Shown here piece by piece: positions 44,956 to 54,776 of a stretch of 64,000 nt of DNA. The notes under the pieces are model-generated. The model searched no databases and was not told the DNA's origin. It saw nothing but the letters and a program-made list of their open reading frames with translations. The stretch covers positions 248,001 to 312,000 of the forward strand of contig NZ_FQXA01000006.1 of the NCBI RefSeq assembly GCF_900129835.1, written 5' to 3'. The stretch's first letter is position 1, and every line of letters starts with the position of its first letter. Source of the stretch: Stutzerimonas xanthomarina DSM 18231. GTDB lineage: Bacteria > Pseudomonadota > Gammaproteobacteria > Pseudomonadales > Pseudomonadaceae. Made by a program: the position numbers and the translations under genes.

Positions 44956-45804
44956 ATGAGCAACACGGCCTGGATCGAAGCACTCGCCGACCTGCAGCAA
45001 AAAGGCGAACCCTGCGTACTGGTGACCATCATCGAGGAGCGTGGCTCAACGCCACGCAACGCCGGCTCGAAGATGGTGGTGAGCCGCGAGCGCCTGTATG
45101 ACACCATTGGCGGCGGCCATCTGGAATATAAGGCACAAGCGATCGCCCGCGACATGCTGGAGAACCGCAGCCGCGACACCCGTCTCGAACGCTTTTCCCT
45201 GGGTGCTAGCCTGGGCCAATGCTGCGGCGGCGCCACGGTATTGCTATTCGAACCCATGGGCCAGCCACAGGCGCATATCGCCGTATTCGGGGCAGGCCAT
45301 GTCGGTCGGGCGCTGGTGCCGTTGCTCGCCAGCCTGCCGTGCAAGGTGCGCTGGATCGATTCGCGTGAGAGCGAGTTCCCTGCGCATATCCCGGCAGGTG
45401 TCGAAAAGGTGGTCAACGACGAGGTGGTCGATGAAGTGGCCGAGATGCCTGCAGGCAGTTACTTCATCGTCATGACCCACAATCACCAGCTCGACCTCGA
45501 ACTGACCGCGGCCATCCTCAAACGCAACGATTTCACCTATTACGGGCTGATCGGTTCGAAGAGCAAGCGCGCAAAGTTCGAACACCGTCTGCGCGACCGC
45601 GGCTTCCAGCCGGAAATCGTACAGCGCATGCGCTGCCCGATGGGCATCGCAGAAGTGAAGGGCAAACTGCCGATCGAGATAGCCGTGTCCATTGCCGGGG
45701 AAGTGATCGCCACCTACAACGCCAACTTCGGTGAAAACACCGTCGACGGTGAAAAGCCGTTGCCCATGCTGGTTCCAGCATCGCGCCGCTCGCAGGCGGG
45801 TTGA
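44956..45804 (+). CDS. xdhC: Xanthine dehydrogenase accessory protein XdhC
   Basis: 282 residues from the ATG at 44956 (GAGGG upstream; an in-frame start 33 bases earlier is weaker). XdhC binds the molybdenum cofactor and delivers its sulfurated form to XdhB. Typical elements are the CxG-type N-terminal EERGSTPRNAGSKM, DTIGGGHLEYKA, the Cys pair in GQCCGGATVL, and the Rossmann-like VFGAGHVGRALVPLL. Confidence 0.94.
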   Translation: MSNTAWIEALADLQQKGEPCVLVTIIEERGSTPRNAGSKMVVSRERLYDTIGGGHLEYKAQAIARDMLENRSRDTRLERFSLGASLGQCCGGATVLLFEPMGQPQAHIAVFGAGHVGRALVPLLASLPCKVRWIDSRESEFPAHIPAGVEKVVNDEVVDEVAEMPAGSYFIVMTHNHQLDLELTAAILKRNDFTYYGLIGSKSKRAKFEHRLRDRGFQPEIVQRMRCPMGIAEVKGKLPIEIAVSIAGEVIATYNANFGENTVDGEKPLPMLVPASRRSQAG

Positions 45805-45843
45805 ACTGCGTCAAGGCATCAGCTCGCGGCGCGCGACGGTGCT

Positions 45844-45905
45844 GTAGGCGCGAGCTCGCTCGCGAATGGACTCAAGCTAAAGCTTCGCCAGCAAGCTGGC
45901 TCCTA
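45844..45905. repeat. REP doublet between xdhC and guaD
   Basis: Arms GCGCGAGCTCGCTCGCGAA (within 45844-45866) and TTCGCCAGCAAGCTGGCTCC (from 45884), inverted, 17 bases apart. Confidence 0.8.
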
Positions 45906-45982
45906 TGAATAGAACCCAAGTCTTCGGAATCATCTCTTGATGCCGGGCGGACTACACATACACATCGATTCTGAGAACCACC

Positions 45983-47287
45983 ATGTCCCAAGCCAAAGCC
46001 TACCGTGCCGCCCTGCTCCATTGCCTTGCCGACCCGCGCGAGGTTGGCATCGAGCAATCTCATGAGTATTTCGAAGACGGCCTGCTGGTTGTCGAGGATG
46101 GAAAAATCGCCCAGATCGGCAATGCTGCTGACCTGCTTGCAACCCTGAAAGCCGACACCGATCTAGTCGAGTACCCGGACGCACTGATCACCCCCGGTTT
46201 CATCGACACCCACATCCATTACCCGCAAACCGGCATGATCGCCTCTTATGGCGAACAACTGCTGGACTGGCTCGAGACCTACACCTTCCCCACCGAGCGC
46301 GCCTTCGCCGACAAGAACCACGCCGGTGAGGTGGCCGAGCTCTTTCTGAACGAGCTGCTGCGCAACGGCACGACCACCGCACTGGTATTCGGCAGTGTGC
46401 ATAAAGCATCGGTGGACGCCTTCTTCGAGGCCTGCGAAAAACGCAACCTGCGAATGATCGCCGGCAAGGTGCTGATGGACCGCAACGCGCCGGATTATCT
46501 CACCGACACCGCCGAATCCGGCTACGCCGACAGCAAGGCGCTGATCGAACGCTGGCACGGTAAGGGCCGCCTGCACTACGCCGTCACCCCGCGTTTCGCG
46601 CCAACCAGCACACCCGAGCAGCTCGCCCTGGCCGGCCAGCTGTTCAAGGAGTACCCGGACCTCTATATGCACACTCACCTGTCCGAGAACCGTAAGGAAA
46701 TCGAATGGGTGCGCGAGCTGTTCCCCGAGCGTAAGGGCTACCTGGACGTCTACGACCACCACGGCCTGATCGGCGCACGCTCGGTATTCGCCCACGGCGT
46801 GCATCTGTGTGATGACGAATGCCAGCGCCTGGGTGAGACCGGTTCGGCCGTTGCGTTCTGCCCGACCTCCAACTTGTTCCTCGGCAGCGGTCTGTTCGAT
46901 CTGGAAAAGATCGAAGGCTTCGGCGTACGCGTCGGCCTGGGCACCGATGTTGGCGCCGGAACGAGCTTCTCCCAGCTGCAATCGCTGAACGAGGCGTACA
47001 AAGTGATGCAACTGCAGGGCAAGAAGCTCGACCCGTTCAAATCGCTGTATCTGGCCACGCTCGGCGGAGCGCGGGCGCTTTATCTGGACGACAAGATCGG
47101 CAACCTACAACCGGGCAAGGATGCCGACTTCGTCGTCCTCGACTACAAGGCGACCCCGCTGATCAGCTACCGCCTGAGCCAGGCGACCTCGCTGCAGGAA
47201 AAGCTCTTCGCCCTGACGATCCTCGGCGACGACCGCGCCGTAAAGGAAACCTATGCCGCCGGGGTTTCGGTGCACCGTAAAGCGTAG
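45983..47287 (+). CDS. guaD: Guanine deaminase
   Basis: 434 residues. Amidohydrolase that converts guanine to xanthine, the substrate of the upstream XdhAB. Metal ligands: HIH in GFIDTHIHYPQTGM near residue 74, HTHLSEN near 231, FAHGVHL near 270 and Asp in GLGTDVGAGTSF near 320. Normal length for bacterial GuaD. It follows xdhC, separated by a REP pair. Confidence 0.95.
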   Translation: MSQAKAYRAALLHCLADPREVGIEQSHEYFEDGLLVVEDGKIAQIGNAADLLATLKADTDLVEYPDALITPGFIDTHIHYPQTGMIASYGEQLLDWLETYTFPTERAFADKNHAGEVAELFLNELLRNGTTTALVFGSVHKASVDAFFEACEKRNLRMIAGKVLMDRNAPDYLTDTAESGYADSKALIERWHGKGRLHYAVTPRFAPTSTPEQLALAGQLFKEYPDLYMHTHLSENRKEIEWVRELFPERKGYLDVYDHHGLIGARSVFAHGVHLCDDECQRLGETGSAVAFCPTSNLFLGSGLFDLEKIEGFGVRVGLGTDVGAGTSFSQLQSLNEAYKVMQLQGKKLDPFKSLYLATLGGARALYLDDKIGNLQPGKDADFVVLDYKATPLISYRLSQATSLQEKLFALTILGDDRAVKETYAAGVSVHRKA

Positions 47288-47693
47288 GCCGAATACCGCT
47301 GTGTGAGTGGGTTCAATGCCCCGAGCCTGAGGTCACATGAATCTGATGGGCTAAAGCCCACCCTACGCAGAGCCACGCAGGTGCGGACCGCGGACCTCGT
47401 CCCACTGTAGGGTGGGCTTCAGCCCACCCCGACGGAGCGGAAAACTCGCAGGGTGGAGGTCGCGTTTACATCCACCGCCGGGACGCTCGAGGCTTGATGA
47501 GGGCACGGATGGGTGGGCTGCGAGTCACCCCGAGGCTTGGAGCCCGCGCAGCCGTTCGTAGGGTGGACGTCGCTTTCTCTAATCCACCGCCACGTCGCAC
47601 CGAGCTCAATCAACGAGCGCAAGAGAGCGGCGCCTTCAGCGGCTCGGGCGTTAAAGACGCACCGAGCCAATTCCACTTGAAGCTAGACGAAAG
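47288..47693. repeat. Intergenic stretch with palindromic repeats, no gene
   Basis: Lies between guaD and the convergent gntR gene. Contains GATGGGCTAAAGCCCACCC (about 47347-47365), its inverse GGTGGGCTTCAGCCCACC (about 47410-47428) and two related GTAGGGTGGA...TCCACCG elements around 47450-47480 and 47558-47590. No open frame with family similarity. Confidence 0.7.
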
Positions 47694-48449
47694 CTAGCGG
47701 GTGATGCGTGGTTTTTTCTTAGCCAGGGCCAGGTGCGAAAACACCGCATGCAGATCATCCGACGCGCTGTCTTCATCGAGGTTGAGCTTGCTGTCGATGT
47801 GATCCATGTGATGCATCATCAGGCGCACCGCCTTTTCGCTGTCACGTGCGGCGATGGCATCGATCAACTCGTTGTGTTCGTCAAATGAGCAATGCGAGCG
47901 GTTGCCGCTTTCATACTGCGCGATGATCAGCGAGGTCTGCGACACCAAGCTGCGCTGGAAGCTCACCAACGGCGCGTTCTTCGCCGCTTCGGCCAGCTTC
48001 AGATGAAACTCACCAGAAAGACGAATGCCGGCACCGCGATCGCCGCGGGCGAAACAATCCTGCTCATCAGTCACCATCTGCCGCAGCTCGCTCAGCTGGT
48101 CGGCGCTGGCATGTTGCACGGCCAGCTCGGTGATCGCGCGCTCCACCATGCGCCGGGCAAAGAAGATCTGCCGCGCTTCATCGACGCTCGGGCTGGCAAC
48201 TACCGCGCCGCGATTAGGCCGCAACAGCACAACGCCTTCATGGGCGAGCCGTGACAAGGCGCGACGAATGATGGTGCGGCTTACGCCGAAGATCTCGCCC
48301 AAGGCTTCTTCGCTGAGCTTGGTGCCCGGCGCCAGGCGCTGCTCGAGGATTGCGTCAAAGATATGCGCGTAAACGATGTCGTCCTGAGTCCCGGTACGGG
48401 CCTTGCCGCTTCGTGTCGGCTTTTTCAAAGGCTGCAGCTGTTCGTTCAT
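47694..48449 (-). CDS. GntR-family regulator with FCD domain, probable purine-catabolism regulator
   Basis: 251 residues. N-terminal GntR winged helix (about 25-95) with KLSEEALGEIFGVSRTIIRRALSRLAHEGVVLLRPNRGAVVA, then a helical FCD ligand domain (about 105-230) with the metal- or ligand-site residues of this fold (EFHLKLAEAAKN, HCSFDEHNELIDAI, MHHMDHIDS). Placed in the middle of the purine island and divergent from a permease gene. A palindrome ATTGTGCACAAT lies about 100 bases before its start and related sites precede other island genes, so it is probably autoregulated and local. Klebsiella HpxS is a comparable GntR regulator of purine use. Confidence 0.9.
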   Translation of the reverse strand: MNEQLQPLKKPTRSGKARTGTQDDIVYAHIFDAILEQRLAPGTKLSEEALGEIFGVSRTIIRRALSRLAHEGVVLLRPNRGAVVASPSVDEARQIFFARRMVERAITELAVQHASADQLSELRQMVTDEQDCFARGDRGAGIRLSGEFHLKLAEAAKNAPLVSFQRSLVSQTSLIIAQYESGNRSHCSFDEHNELIDAIAARDSEKAVRLMMHHMDHIDSKLNLDEDSASDDLHAVFSHLALAKKKPRITR

Positions 48450-48549
48450 GGTGACTCGCGTCGGAGTTTTCGGCAGATCCGAACTTTACTGCGTTTCCAC
48501 CTTCGGCTGGCAGTGGCTGAGGCTGAAAGAGCGAAATAAAGCGGAAATA

Positions 48550-48561
48550 ATTGTGCACAAT
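48550..48561. promoter_or_regulatory. Candidate operator in front of gntR
   Basis: Perfect 12-base palindrome ATTGTGCACAAT. Identical to the site at 60425-60436 and matching TTGTRYACAA. Confidence 0.72.
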
Positions 48562-48674
48562 CAAAAATACTGGCGCGCGTAGACAATGCCAGCGGCGGAT
48601 GTACCTTCAGCTCACCCCTTGTCCGATGCTAAGAGCGGTTTAACCGTTTAGGGCCACGATGCGCCGAAATCGTA

Positions 48675-48702
48675 TTGCAATTTTTGTATACAAAAGCATA
48701 AT
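48675..48702 (+). promoter_or_regulatory. Promoter with operator in front of the permease gene
   Basis: Perfect 14-base palindrome TTTTGTATACAAAA (48682-48695) placed in the 16-base spacer between a possible -35 TTGCAA (48675-48680) and -10 CATAAT (48697-48702). This position suits repression. Confidence 0.7.
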
Positions 48703-48819
48703 CACGTCAAGCCTTTCTGACCTTTCGGTCAACAAACCGAATGAAAGCGCCCCACCATCACCTGCCCTCGAGAGCTCCGCCTCTAGGTGATAGACAACAA
48801 GAACGATGAGGAACACCTT

Positions 48820-50166
48820 GTGGAAACCACCAAGCAGGAACAGGCGGCCCTCGGGCTGCAGCCGAAAAACCTCGGCTTGCTCGACCGATTCTTCAAACTC
48901 AGCGCCCACCGAACCACCATCAAAACCGAGCTGCTTGCCGGCCTGACGACCTTCGTCACCATGGCCTACATCATCTTCGTCAACCCCAACATCATGGCGG
49001 ACGCAGGTATCGATCACGGCGCCGCATTCGTCGCAACCTGCATTGGCGCTGCCCTCGGCTGTCTGCTGATGGGACTGTACGCCAACTGGCCGGTAGGGCT
49101 CGCGCCGGGCATGGGCCTCAACGCGTTCTTCACCTACACCGTGGTCGGCGAGATGGGCTATAGCTGGGAGATCGCGCTGGGCGCGGTGTTCCTCTCCGGC
49201 ATCCTGTTCATGATCATGAGCCTCTCCCGCCTGCGCGAATGGTTGCTCAATAGCATTCCGATGAGCCTGCGCTTCGCCATGGGTGCCGGGGTCGGTTTGT
49301 TTCTCGGGCTGATCGGCCTGAAGACCGCCGGCATCGTCGTCGACAGCCCTGCCACACTGTTGACCATGGGCTCGTTCAGCGACCCCAACGCGCTGCTGGC
49401 GGCAATCTGCTTTTTGATGATCGCCGTGCTCAGCCACCGCAACGTCTTCGGCGCGATTCTGCTGAGCATGCTGGTGGTCACCGGTATCGGCTGGGCAATG
49501 GGCCTGATCGAGTACAACGGCCTGGTGTCGATGCCGCCCAGCCTGGCGCCGACCTGGCTGGCCATGGATATTGCCGGCGCGCTGAATGTCGCGATGGTCA
49601 GCGTGATCCTGGCGTTCCTCTTCGTGAACATGTTCGATACGGCCGGCACCCTGATGGGCGTCGCGCACCGTGCGCATCTGGTGGATGAAGACGGCAAGAT
49701 CCAGAACCTCTCGCGCGCGCTCAAGGCAGACAGCACGTCCAGCGTCGTGGGTGCCTTTGTTGGCTGCCCACCGGTGACCAGCTATGTTGAAAGTGCTTCG
49801 GGCGTTGCCGCGGGCGGACGCACCGGCTTGACTGCTGTCACCGTCGGCGCGCTGTTTCTGATCGCGATGTTTTTCGCGCCGCTGGCCGGCATGATCCCTG
49901 CCTACGCAACGGCCGGCGCGCTGATCTACGTCGCCATGCTGATGATGAGCGGCCTGGCCAATATCGACTGGAAGGATCACACCGATACCATCCCGGCTAT
50001 CGTCACCGTGGTGATGATGCCGCTGACCTTCTCCATCGCCAACGGCATCGCATTGGGCTTCCTGACCTATGCGACGCTGAAGTTGTTAACCGGGCAGCGC
50101 GACAAGGTGTCGATCAGCCTGTATGTGTTGTGTGTGATCTTCATCGCCAAGTTCGCCTTCCTGTAA
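48820..50166 (+). CDS. Guanine/hypoxanthine-type permease (AzgA/NCS2-like)
   Basis: 448 residues from the GTG at 48820, which has GAGGAAC before it; another GTG 33 bases upstream is weaker. About 12-14 membrane helices. AzgA-group signature segments: RTTIKTELLAGLTTFVTMAYIIFVNPNI, GLAPGMGLNAFF, and the second-repeat FVNMFDTAGTLMGVA and SYVESASGVAAGGRTGLTAV. This group moves hypoxanthine, guanine or adenine with protons. Divergent from gntR with an operator in its promoter. Confidence 0.9.
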   Translation: METTKQEQAALGLQPKNLGLLDRFFKLSAHRTTIKTELLAGLTTFVTMAYIIFVNPNIMADAGIDHGAAFVATCIGAALGCLLMGLYANWPVGLAPGMGLNAFFTYTVVGEMGYSWEIALGAVFLSGILFMIMSLSRLREWLLNSIPMSLRFAMGAGVGLFLGLIGLKTAGIVVDSPATLLTMGSFSDPNALLAAICFLMIAVLSHRNVFGAILLSMLVVTGIGWAMGLIEYNGLVSMPPSLAPTWLAMDIAGALNVAMVSVILAFLFVNMFDTAGTLMGVAHRAHLVDEDGKIQNLSRALKADSTSSVVGAFVGCPPVTSYVESASGVAAGGRTGLTAVTVGALFLIAMFFAPLAGMIPAYATAGALIYVAMLMMSGLANIDWKDHTDTIPAIVTVVMMPLTFSIANGIALGFLTYATLKLLTGQRDKVSISLYVLCVIFIAKFAFL

Positions 50167-50179
50167 GCCAGGCGAGCTC

Positions 50180-50210
50180 AAAGCCCCATCGCTTCGGCGG
50201 TGGGGCTTTT
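50180..50210 (+). terminator. Terminator after the permease gene
   Basis: Stem AAAGCCCCA-CGC / GCG-TGGGGCTTT with a TTCG loop, followed by TTTT; starts 14 bases after the stop. Confidence 0.9.
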
Positions 50211-50326
50211 GCACGTTCTGCCCTGAGACAAACCTGCTGAGCGACGTTGTCGCCAGCCCTATGAACAGCGCGCCGCGGCCGTCTGCCGGCACGCAATACC
50301 TGCTATGCCATGAGAGGAGCACAGAG

Positions 50327-50953
50327 ATGAGCCTGGAAACCTGGTTGTTGTTCGCGAGTGCTGCGTTGGTGGTCATCCTGATCCCTGGCCCGCTGTCGCT
50401 TCTGATGATCAGCAACAGCCTAAACTACGGGCTGCGACGTTCCTGGCCGGCTTTCGTCGGTGGGGTCAGCGCATCGATCTGCCTGCTCAGTGCTTCGGCG
50501 CTGGGGCTGGGCGCGCTGTTGCTGGCATCGGAGCGGGTATTCAGCGTGTTGAAGATCGTCGGCGCGCTCTATCTGTTCTACCTGGCCTGGCAGAGCTGGC
50601 AGGAATCACGCCGCCCCGCCAGCGGGCCTAGCGTAGCGACATCGGAAGTCAGCCCTCGCTTTCGCCAGCTGTTCTGGCGCGCGTTTGGCCTGGGTGCCAG
50701 CAATCCCAAGGACATTCTGTTCTTCGCTGCATTCCTGCCGCAGTTTCTCAGCGCGGATCGGCCCTTTATGCCGCAACTGCTGGTGATGATTCTGACTTGG
50801 GCGGTATTGGACCTGTGCTGCAAGCTCGCCTACGGATTGGGGGCGCATGGCGCGGCGCGTTACCTGCGTACGGGTAAGGGACAGGTTTGGTTCAACCGCA
50901 CCAGCGCGGCGCTGTTTGGCGGCGCGGGGGCGGCTTCGTTGGTGAGTCGCTGA
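50327..50953 (+). CDS. LysE/RhtB-family exporter
   Basis: 208 residues from the ATG at 50327 (AGAGGAG upstream). Six hydrophobic helices and the family pattern VVILIPGPLSLLMISNSLNYGLRRSWPAFVGGVSAS plus FWRAFGLGASNPKDILFFAAFLPQF. Members export amino acids or small metabolites. It interrupts the purine genes; no link to them is evident. Confidence 0.9.
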   Translation: MSLETWLLFASAALVVILIPGPLSLLMISNSLNYGLRRSWPAFVGGVSASICLLSASALGLGALLLASERVFSVLKIVGALYLFYLAWQSWQESRRPASGPSVATSEVSPRFRQLFWRAFGLGASNPKDILFFAAFLPQFLSADRPFMPQLLVMILTWAVLDLCCKLAYGLGAHGAARYLRTGKGQVWFNRTSAALFGGAGAASLVSR

Positions 50954-50971
50954 GGTTGCGAGGTAGGTTTC

Positions 50972-51335
50972 GTGGGAGTGACCTCGGTCGCGAATAGATG
51001 CGGCACTGCGGCTTTGACAGGTAGCGGTGAGCGGATTCCAATCGCGGTCGAGACCGCTCCCACGGGGTTATCTGCAACCTGTGGCCATGCGCGGCAGCTG
51101 TAGCTTTTGTGGGAGCGACCTTGGTCGCGAATGGGTGCGGCACGGCTGCTCTGTCGGGTAGTGGTGAGCGGATGCCATTCGCGGTCGAGACCGCTCCCAC
51201 GGGTCAGATGCAGCCTGTGGTCATGCGCGGCAGCGGCAGCTTTTGTGGGAGCGACCTTGGTCGCGAATGGGTGCAGCACGACGCTTCGTCGGTTGGCGGT
51301 AAGTGAATTTCTTTCGCGGTCGAGACCGTTCCCAC
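50972..51335. repeat. Three tandem copies of a REPIN-like element
   Basis: Copies at 50972-51063, 51109-51200 and 51245-51335, about 91 bases each with a period near 137 bases. Each opens with GTGGGAGCGACCTTGGTCGC or a close variant and ends with GCGGTCGAGACCGCTCCCAC, i.e. inverted arms around a shared centre. A related half unit lies at 58605-58627. No gene is present. Confidence 0.9.
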
Positions 51336-51445
51336 GGGTTAGGTGCTGACTGTGGCGTGTACCAAGTCTCGATCTTGATCGTGACTAATTCATCGTCAGT
51401 GAGGACTAGCCACCCCGCTAATGAATTACTCACCGTACCGAGTCC

Positions 51446-51472
51446 AAAAAAAAACCCGCCATCAAAGGCGGG
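51446..51472 (-). terminator. Terminator of uraH
   Basis: On the minus strand CCCGCC-TTTGAT-GGCGGG is followed by nine T residues, about 75 bases beyond the uraH stop. Confidence 0.9.
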
Positions 51473-51546
51473 CCGGGGACTCAGGGAGCCAAGGTTTCAC
51501 GCATGGGAGAAATACTGCCGCGTCGCTGCAAACACGGCAGGCGCCA

Positions 51547-51900
51547 TCAGCTACCCCGATAGGTCGAGTAGCTGTACGGCGAAATTAGCAGCGGCACGTG
51601 GTAATGATCCTGCTCGGCGCTGATGCCGAAGCGCAGCACCACTACATCCAGAAAGGCCGGCTCGGGAAGCGTCACGCCACGCCCGCGGTAGTAGTCGCCG
51701 GCTGCGAACTGCAATTGGTACACGCCAGAACGATAGTCGTTACCTTCCAGCAGAGGCGAGTCGCAACGGCCGTCGCTATTGGTCTGACTCGTCGTAACCA
51801 GCTCGAGGCGTTCGCCTTCGACACGATAGAGTTCGATGCGGATATTGCTGCCTGGGCAGCCGTGAGCGGCATCCAGTACATGAGTAGTCAAACGTCCCAT
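51547..51900 (-). CDS. uraH: 5-Hydroxyisourate hydrolase (transthyretin-like)
   Basis: 117 residues from the ATG at 51900. Hydrolyses 5-hydroxyisourate, the product of urate oxidation, to OHCU. Diagnostic motifs: [14 protein letters not shown] at the N-terminus with the catalytic His, the conserved Arg in GRCDSPLL and the C-terminal YSTYRGS ending, which contains the family's YRGS signature. Divergent from the puuE operon. Confidence 0.96.
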   Translation of the reverse strand: MGRLTTHVLDAAHGCPGSNIRIELYRVEGERLELVTTSQTNSDGRCDSPLLEGNDYRSGVYQLQFAAGDYYRGRGVTLPEPAFLDVVVLRFGISAEQDHYHVPLLISPYSYSTYRGS

Positions 51901-52014
51901 AGATTCCAGCATCAGCGATCAATCGCCAATGCTCGCCTCCTCTTGGTGGTGAATGGTGGAGATGAATCGAGCATAGCATCCAACAGGGAAAAACAAAGAC
52001 AGTTTTTGATAAAA

Positions 52015-52024
52015 TTGTACACAG
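52015..52024. promoter_or_regulatory. Imperfect operator-like site near uraH
   Basis: TTGTACACAG, one base off the TTGTRYACAA pattern, in the uraH-puuE divergent region, 115 bases before uraH. Weaker evidence than the perfect sites. Confidence 0.45.
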
Positions 52025-52161
52025 TTTATAAATCACTATTTTGGCCAGCTTCCTGCTGGTTGGTATTAGCTGGAGGCCGCTGGCTTGCAGGCCGGCGAGA
52101 CAAGCCATAAGGGAAGAGGTGCTGCTTCCAGAGCATGACGCATAGATTTTCAGGTTTTTGA

Positions 52162-52191
52162 TTTACAAACCGCAAAACGTTTTGTATACAA
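52162..52191 (+). promoter_or_regulatory. Promoter and operator of the puuE operon
   Basis: Possible -35 TTTACA (52162-52167), 17-base spacer and -10 TATACA (52185-52190). The -10 box lies inside the perfect palindrome TTGTATACAA (52182-52191), so bound regulator would block polymerase. Confidence 0.7.
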
Positions 52192-52257
52192 TTGAGCCAT
52201 AACGGTTGCCCGCACTTCACAGCGGCAACCCGCGGATCAAAACAAGGAATAACAACA

Positions 52258-53187
52258 GTGAGCGCAGACTACCCTCGCGACCTCATCGGCTATGCCGAGA
52301 ACCCGCCCCATCCGCAATGGCCGGGCAATGCCCGTATCGCCCTGTCCTTCGTGCTCAATTACGAAGAAGGCGGCGAGCGCTGCGTGCTGCATGGCGACAA
52401 GGAATCTGAAGCCTTCCTGTCTGAGATGGTCTCCGCCCAGCCGTTGCAAGGCGTGCGTCATATGAGCATGGAGTCGCTCTATGAATACGGTAGCCGCGCC
52501 GGCATCTGGCGCCTGCTCAAGCTGTTCCGCAAATTCGATATACCGTTGACGATCTTCGCGGTGGCGATGGCTGCGCAACGTCACCCCGACGTGATCAAGG
52601 CGATGGTGTCCGACGGGCATGAGATCTGCAGCCACGGCTATCGCTGGATCGACTACCAGTACATGGACGAGGCTCAGGAACGCGAGCACATGCTCGAGGC
52701 CATCCGCATCCTCACCGATATCACTGGCGAACGTCCGCAGGGCTGGTACACCGGTCGTACCGGGCCCAACACTCGCAGGCTGGTGCGCGAGGACGGCGGC
52801 TTCCTCTATGACTCCGACACCTATGACGACGACCTGCCCTACTGGGACCCTGAATCGACACCGGACAAGCCGCATCTGGTGATCCCCTACACGCTGGACA
52901 CCAACGACATGCGCTTCACCCAGGTGCAGGGCTTCAACACTGGTGACGACTTCTTCAATTACCTGAAGGACGCTTTCGACGTGCTCTATGCCGAAGGCTG
53001 TGAGGGCGCGCCGAAGATGCTGTCCATTGGCATGCATTGCCGCTTGCTGGGCCGTCCCGCACGTCTTGCCGCGCTGCAGCGCTTCATCGAGTACGCCAAG
53101 GGTCACGAGCAAGTGTGGTTCGCCCGCCGTGTCGACATCGCCCGCCATTGGCACTCGACTCATCCGCTTACTCAGGATCGCAGCTAA
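52258..53187 (+). CDS. puuE: Allantoinase PuuE (polysaccharide-deacetylase fold)
   Basis: 309 residues from the GTG at 52258 (AAGGAA upstream); in-frame sequence before it is not conserved. Converts allantoin to allantoate. It is the cofactor-independent, NodB-like type, not the amidohydrolase type: YPRDLIGYAENPPHPQWPGNARIALSFVLNYEEGGE, ICSHGYRWIDYQ, and GWYTGRTGPNTRRLV. First gene of puuE-uraD-alc-allA-puuD; its TAA overlaps the uraD ATG. Confidence 0.96.
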   Translation: MSADYPRDLIGYAENPPHPQWPGNARIALSFVLNYEEGGERCVLHGDKESEAFLSEMVSAQPLQGVRHMSMESLYEYGSRAGIWRLLKLFRKFDIPLTIFAVAMAAQRHPDVIKAMVSDGHEICSHGYRWIDYQYMDEAQEREHMLEAIRILTDITGERPQGWYTGRTGPNTRRLVREDGGFLYDSDTYDDDLPYWDPESTPDKPHLVIPYTLDTNDMRFTQVQGFNTGDDFFNYLKDAFDVLYAEGCEGAPKMLSIGMHCRLLGRPARLAALQRFIEYAKGHEQVWFARRVDIARHWHSTHPLTQDRS

Positions 53188-53702
53188 TGACCCCGTTCAA
53201 GACCATCAAGCCGTCCACCCTGGACCGCGACGCCTTCATCTCGACCTTCGCCGATGTCTATGAGCACTCGCCATGGGTTGCCGACACTGTTTATCAGGCC
53301 GGCGTGGACGAGACGCTCGATTACGTCGAGGTGATGCACGAACGAATGTCGCAGGCCATGTTGTCGGCCCATCCCGACACCCAATTGGCATTGATCAACG
53401 CTCACCCGGACCTTGCCGGCAAGGCCGCGGTGCGCGGCGAACTGACCGCATCGAGCACCGCCGAACAGGCCGGCGCCGGCATTCATGAATGCACGCCGGA
53501 AGAGTTCGCCCGCTTTACCGAACTGAACGATGCCTACAAGGCCAAGTTCGGCTTCATCTTCATCATGGCCGTCAAAGGCAGTAACCGGCACCAGATCCTG
53601 GCGGCGTTCGAAGAGCGCATGCATAACTCGCAGGATCAGGAGTTCGCCCGCGCCCTGGCCGAAATCAACAAGATCGCCCTGTTCCGTCTGCAGGCGATGT
53701 AA
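53187..53702 (+). CDS. uraD: OHCU decarboxylase
   Basis: 171 residues from the ATG at 53187 overlapping the puuE stop. Makes S-allantoin from 2-oxo-4-hydroxy-4-carboxy-5-ureidoimidazoline. Family motifs: [11 protein letters not shown] with the conserved His-Ser-Pro-Trp, [12 protein letters not shown], and [23 protein letters not shown]. Acts after UraH. Confidence 0.96.
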   Translation: MTPFKTIKPSTLDRDAFISTFADVYEHSPWVADTVYQAGVDETLDYVEVMHERMSQAMLSAHPDTQLALINAHPDLAGKAAVRGELTASSTAEQAGAGIHECTPEEFARFTELNDAYKAKFGFIFIMAVKGSNRHQILAAFEERMHNSQDQEFARALAEINKIALFRLQAM

Positions 53703-53740
53703 GCAAGCACCATCAGACGACACGAAGAGAAGAACAACGT

Positions 53741-54736
53741 ATGAAGAGCTACGCCGTACCTTTCGAAAAATACGTCAACCTGGCCGATGCCCGCCTGGGC
53801 ACCAAGGTCATTTCCGTCACTGACGACTGGTTTGCCGACGTCAACCGGCTGTTCCAGCCGACGCCGGCCGTATGGAAGGAGGGCGTTTTCGATGACAACG
53901 GCAAGTGGATGGACGGCTGGGAGTCGCGCCGCAAGCGCTTCGAAGGCTACGACCACGCGGTCATTCGCCTCGGCGTACCCGGCTCGATCAAGGGCGTCGA
54001 CATCGACACCAGCTTCTTCACCGGCAACTTCCCGCCGTCTGCCTCGCTGGAAGCCTGCTTCCTCGCTGAGGGCGATCCGGACGACAACACCCAGTGGACT
54101 GAAATCCTTCCTGCGGTAGAGCTGCAAGGCAACAGCCATCACTATCACGAGATCGCCTTCGACAAGCCGGTCAGCCACCTGCGCTTCAACATCTACCCGG
54201 ACGGCGGCGTCGCCCGTCTGCGCGTGCACGGCATCCCGTACCGCGACTGGAGCACTGTCGGCGACAACGAGCAGCTCGACCTGGCCTCGGCGCTCAATGG
54301 CGGTCGCGCACTGGCCTGTTCCGACGAGCATTTCGGTCGCATGAGCAACATCCTCAACCCGGGCCGCGGCATCAACATGGGCGATGGCTGGGAAACCGCA
54401 CGTCGCCGCACGCCGGGTAACGACTGGGTCATCGTCGCGCTGGGCGCCCCCGGCGAAATTGAACGCATCGTTGTCGACACCTTGCACTTCAAGGGTAACT
54501 ACCCGGACAGCTGCAGCATTCAGGCGGCCTACGTTAAAGGCGGCACCGACAGCCAGATCGAGACCCAGAGCCTGTTCTGGCGTGAACTGCTGCCGAGCCA
54601 GAAGCTGGAAATGCACGCCGAGCACGAGTTCAGCGAGCAGATCGCCAAGCTCGGCCCCATCACCCACGTGCGCCTGAACATCTTCCCGGACGGTGGCGTC
54701 AGTCGCCTGCGGTTGTTTGGCAAGGCGGTGAAGTAA
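53741..54736 (+). CDS. alc: Allantoicase
   Basis: 331 residues. Splits allantoate into ureidoglycolate and urea. Two repeated jelly-roll halves are visible: each has a W-E-(S/T)-x-R-R-x-x-x-x-x-D-x-(A/V) motif ([17 protein letters not shown] and [17 protein letters not shown]) and a later L-R-x-N-I-(Y/F)-P-D-G-G-V-x-R-L-R segment. Full length. Confidence 0.97.
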   Translation: MKSYAVPFEKYVNLADARLGTKVISVTDDWFADVNRLFQPTPAVWKEGVFDDNGKWMDGWESRRKRFEGYDHAVIRLGVPGSIKGVDIDTSFFTGNFPPSASLEACFLAEGDPDDNTQWTEILPAVELQGNSHHYHEIAFDKPVSHLRFNIYPDGGVARLRVHGIPYRDWSTVGDNEQLDLASALNGGRALACSDEHFGRMSNILNPGRGINMGDGWETARRRTPGNDWVIVALGAPGEIERIVVDTLHFKGNYPDSCSIQAAYVKGGTDSQIETQSLFWRELLPSQKLEMHAEHEFSEQIAKLGPITHVRLNIFPDGGVSRLRLFGKAVK

Positions 54737-54776
54737 GAAGGCGACGCCATTTGGCGTAATAGCCGCCGAATCGGCC

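Noticed and set aside
48640..49980. Minus-strand open frame of 446 codons
   Set aside because: Antisense of the AzgA-like permease; composition typical of shadow frames (Asp/His/Gln-rich).
50972..51335. Regular repeats that could suggest a CRISPR array
   Set aside because: Units are about 91 bases with internal inverted arms and similar spacers, period about 137 bases, and no cas genes are present.
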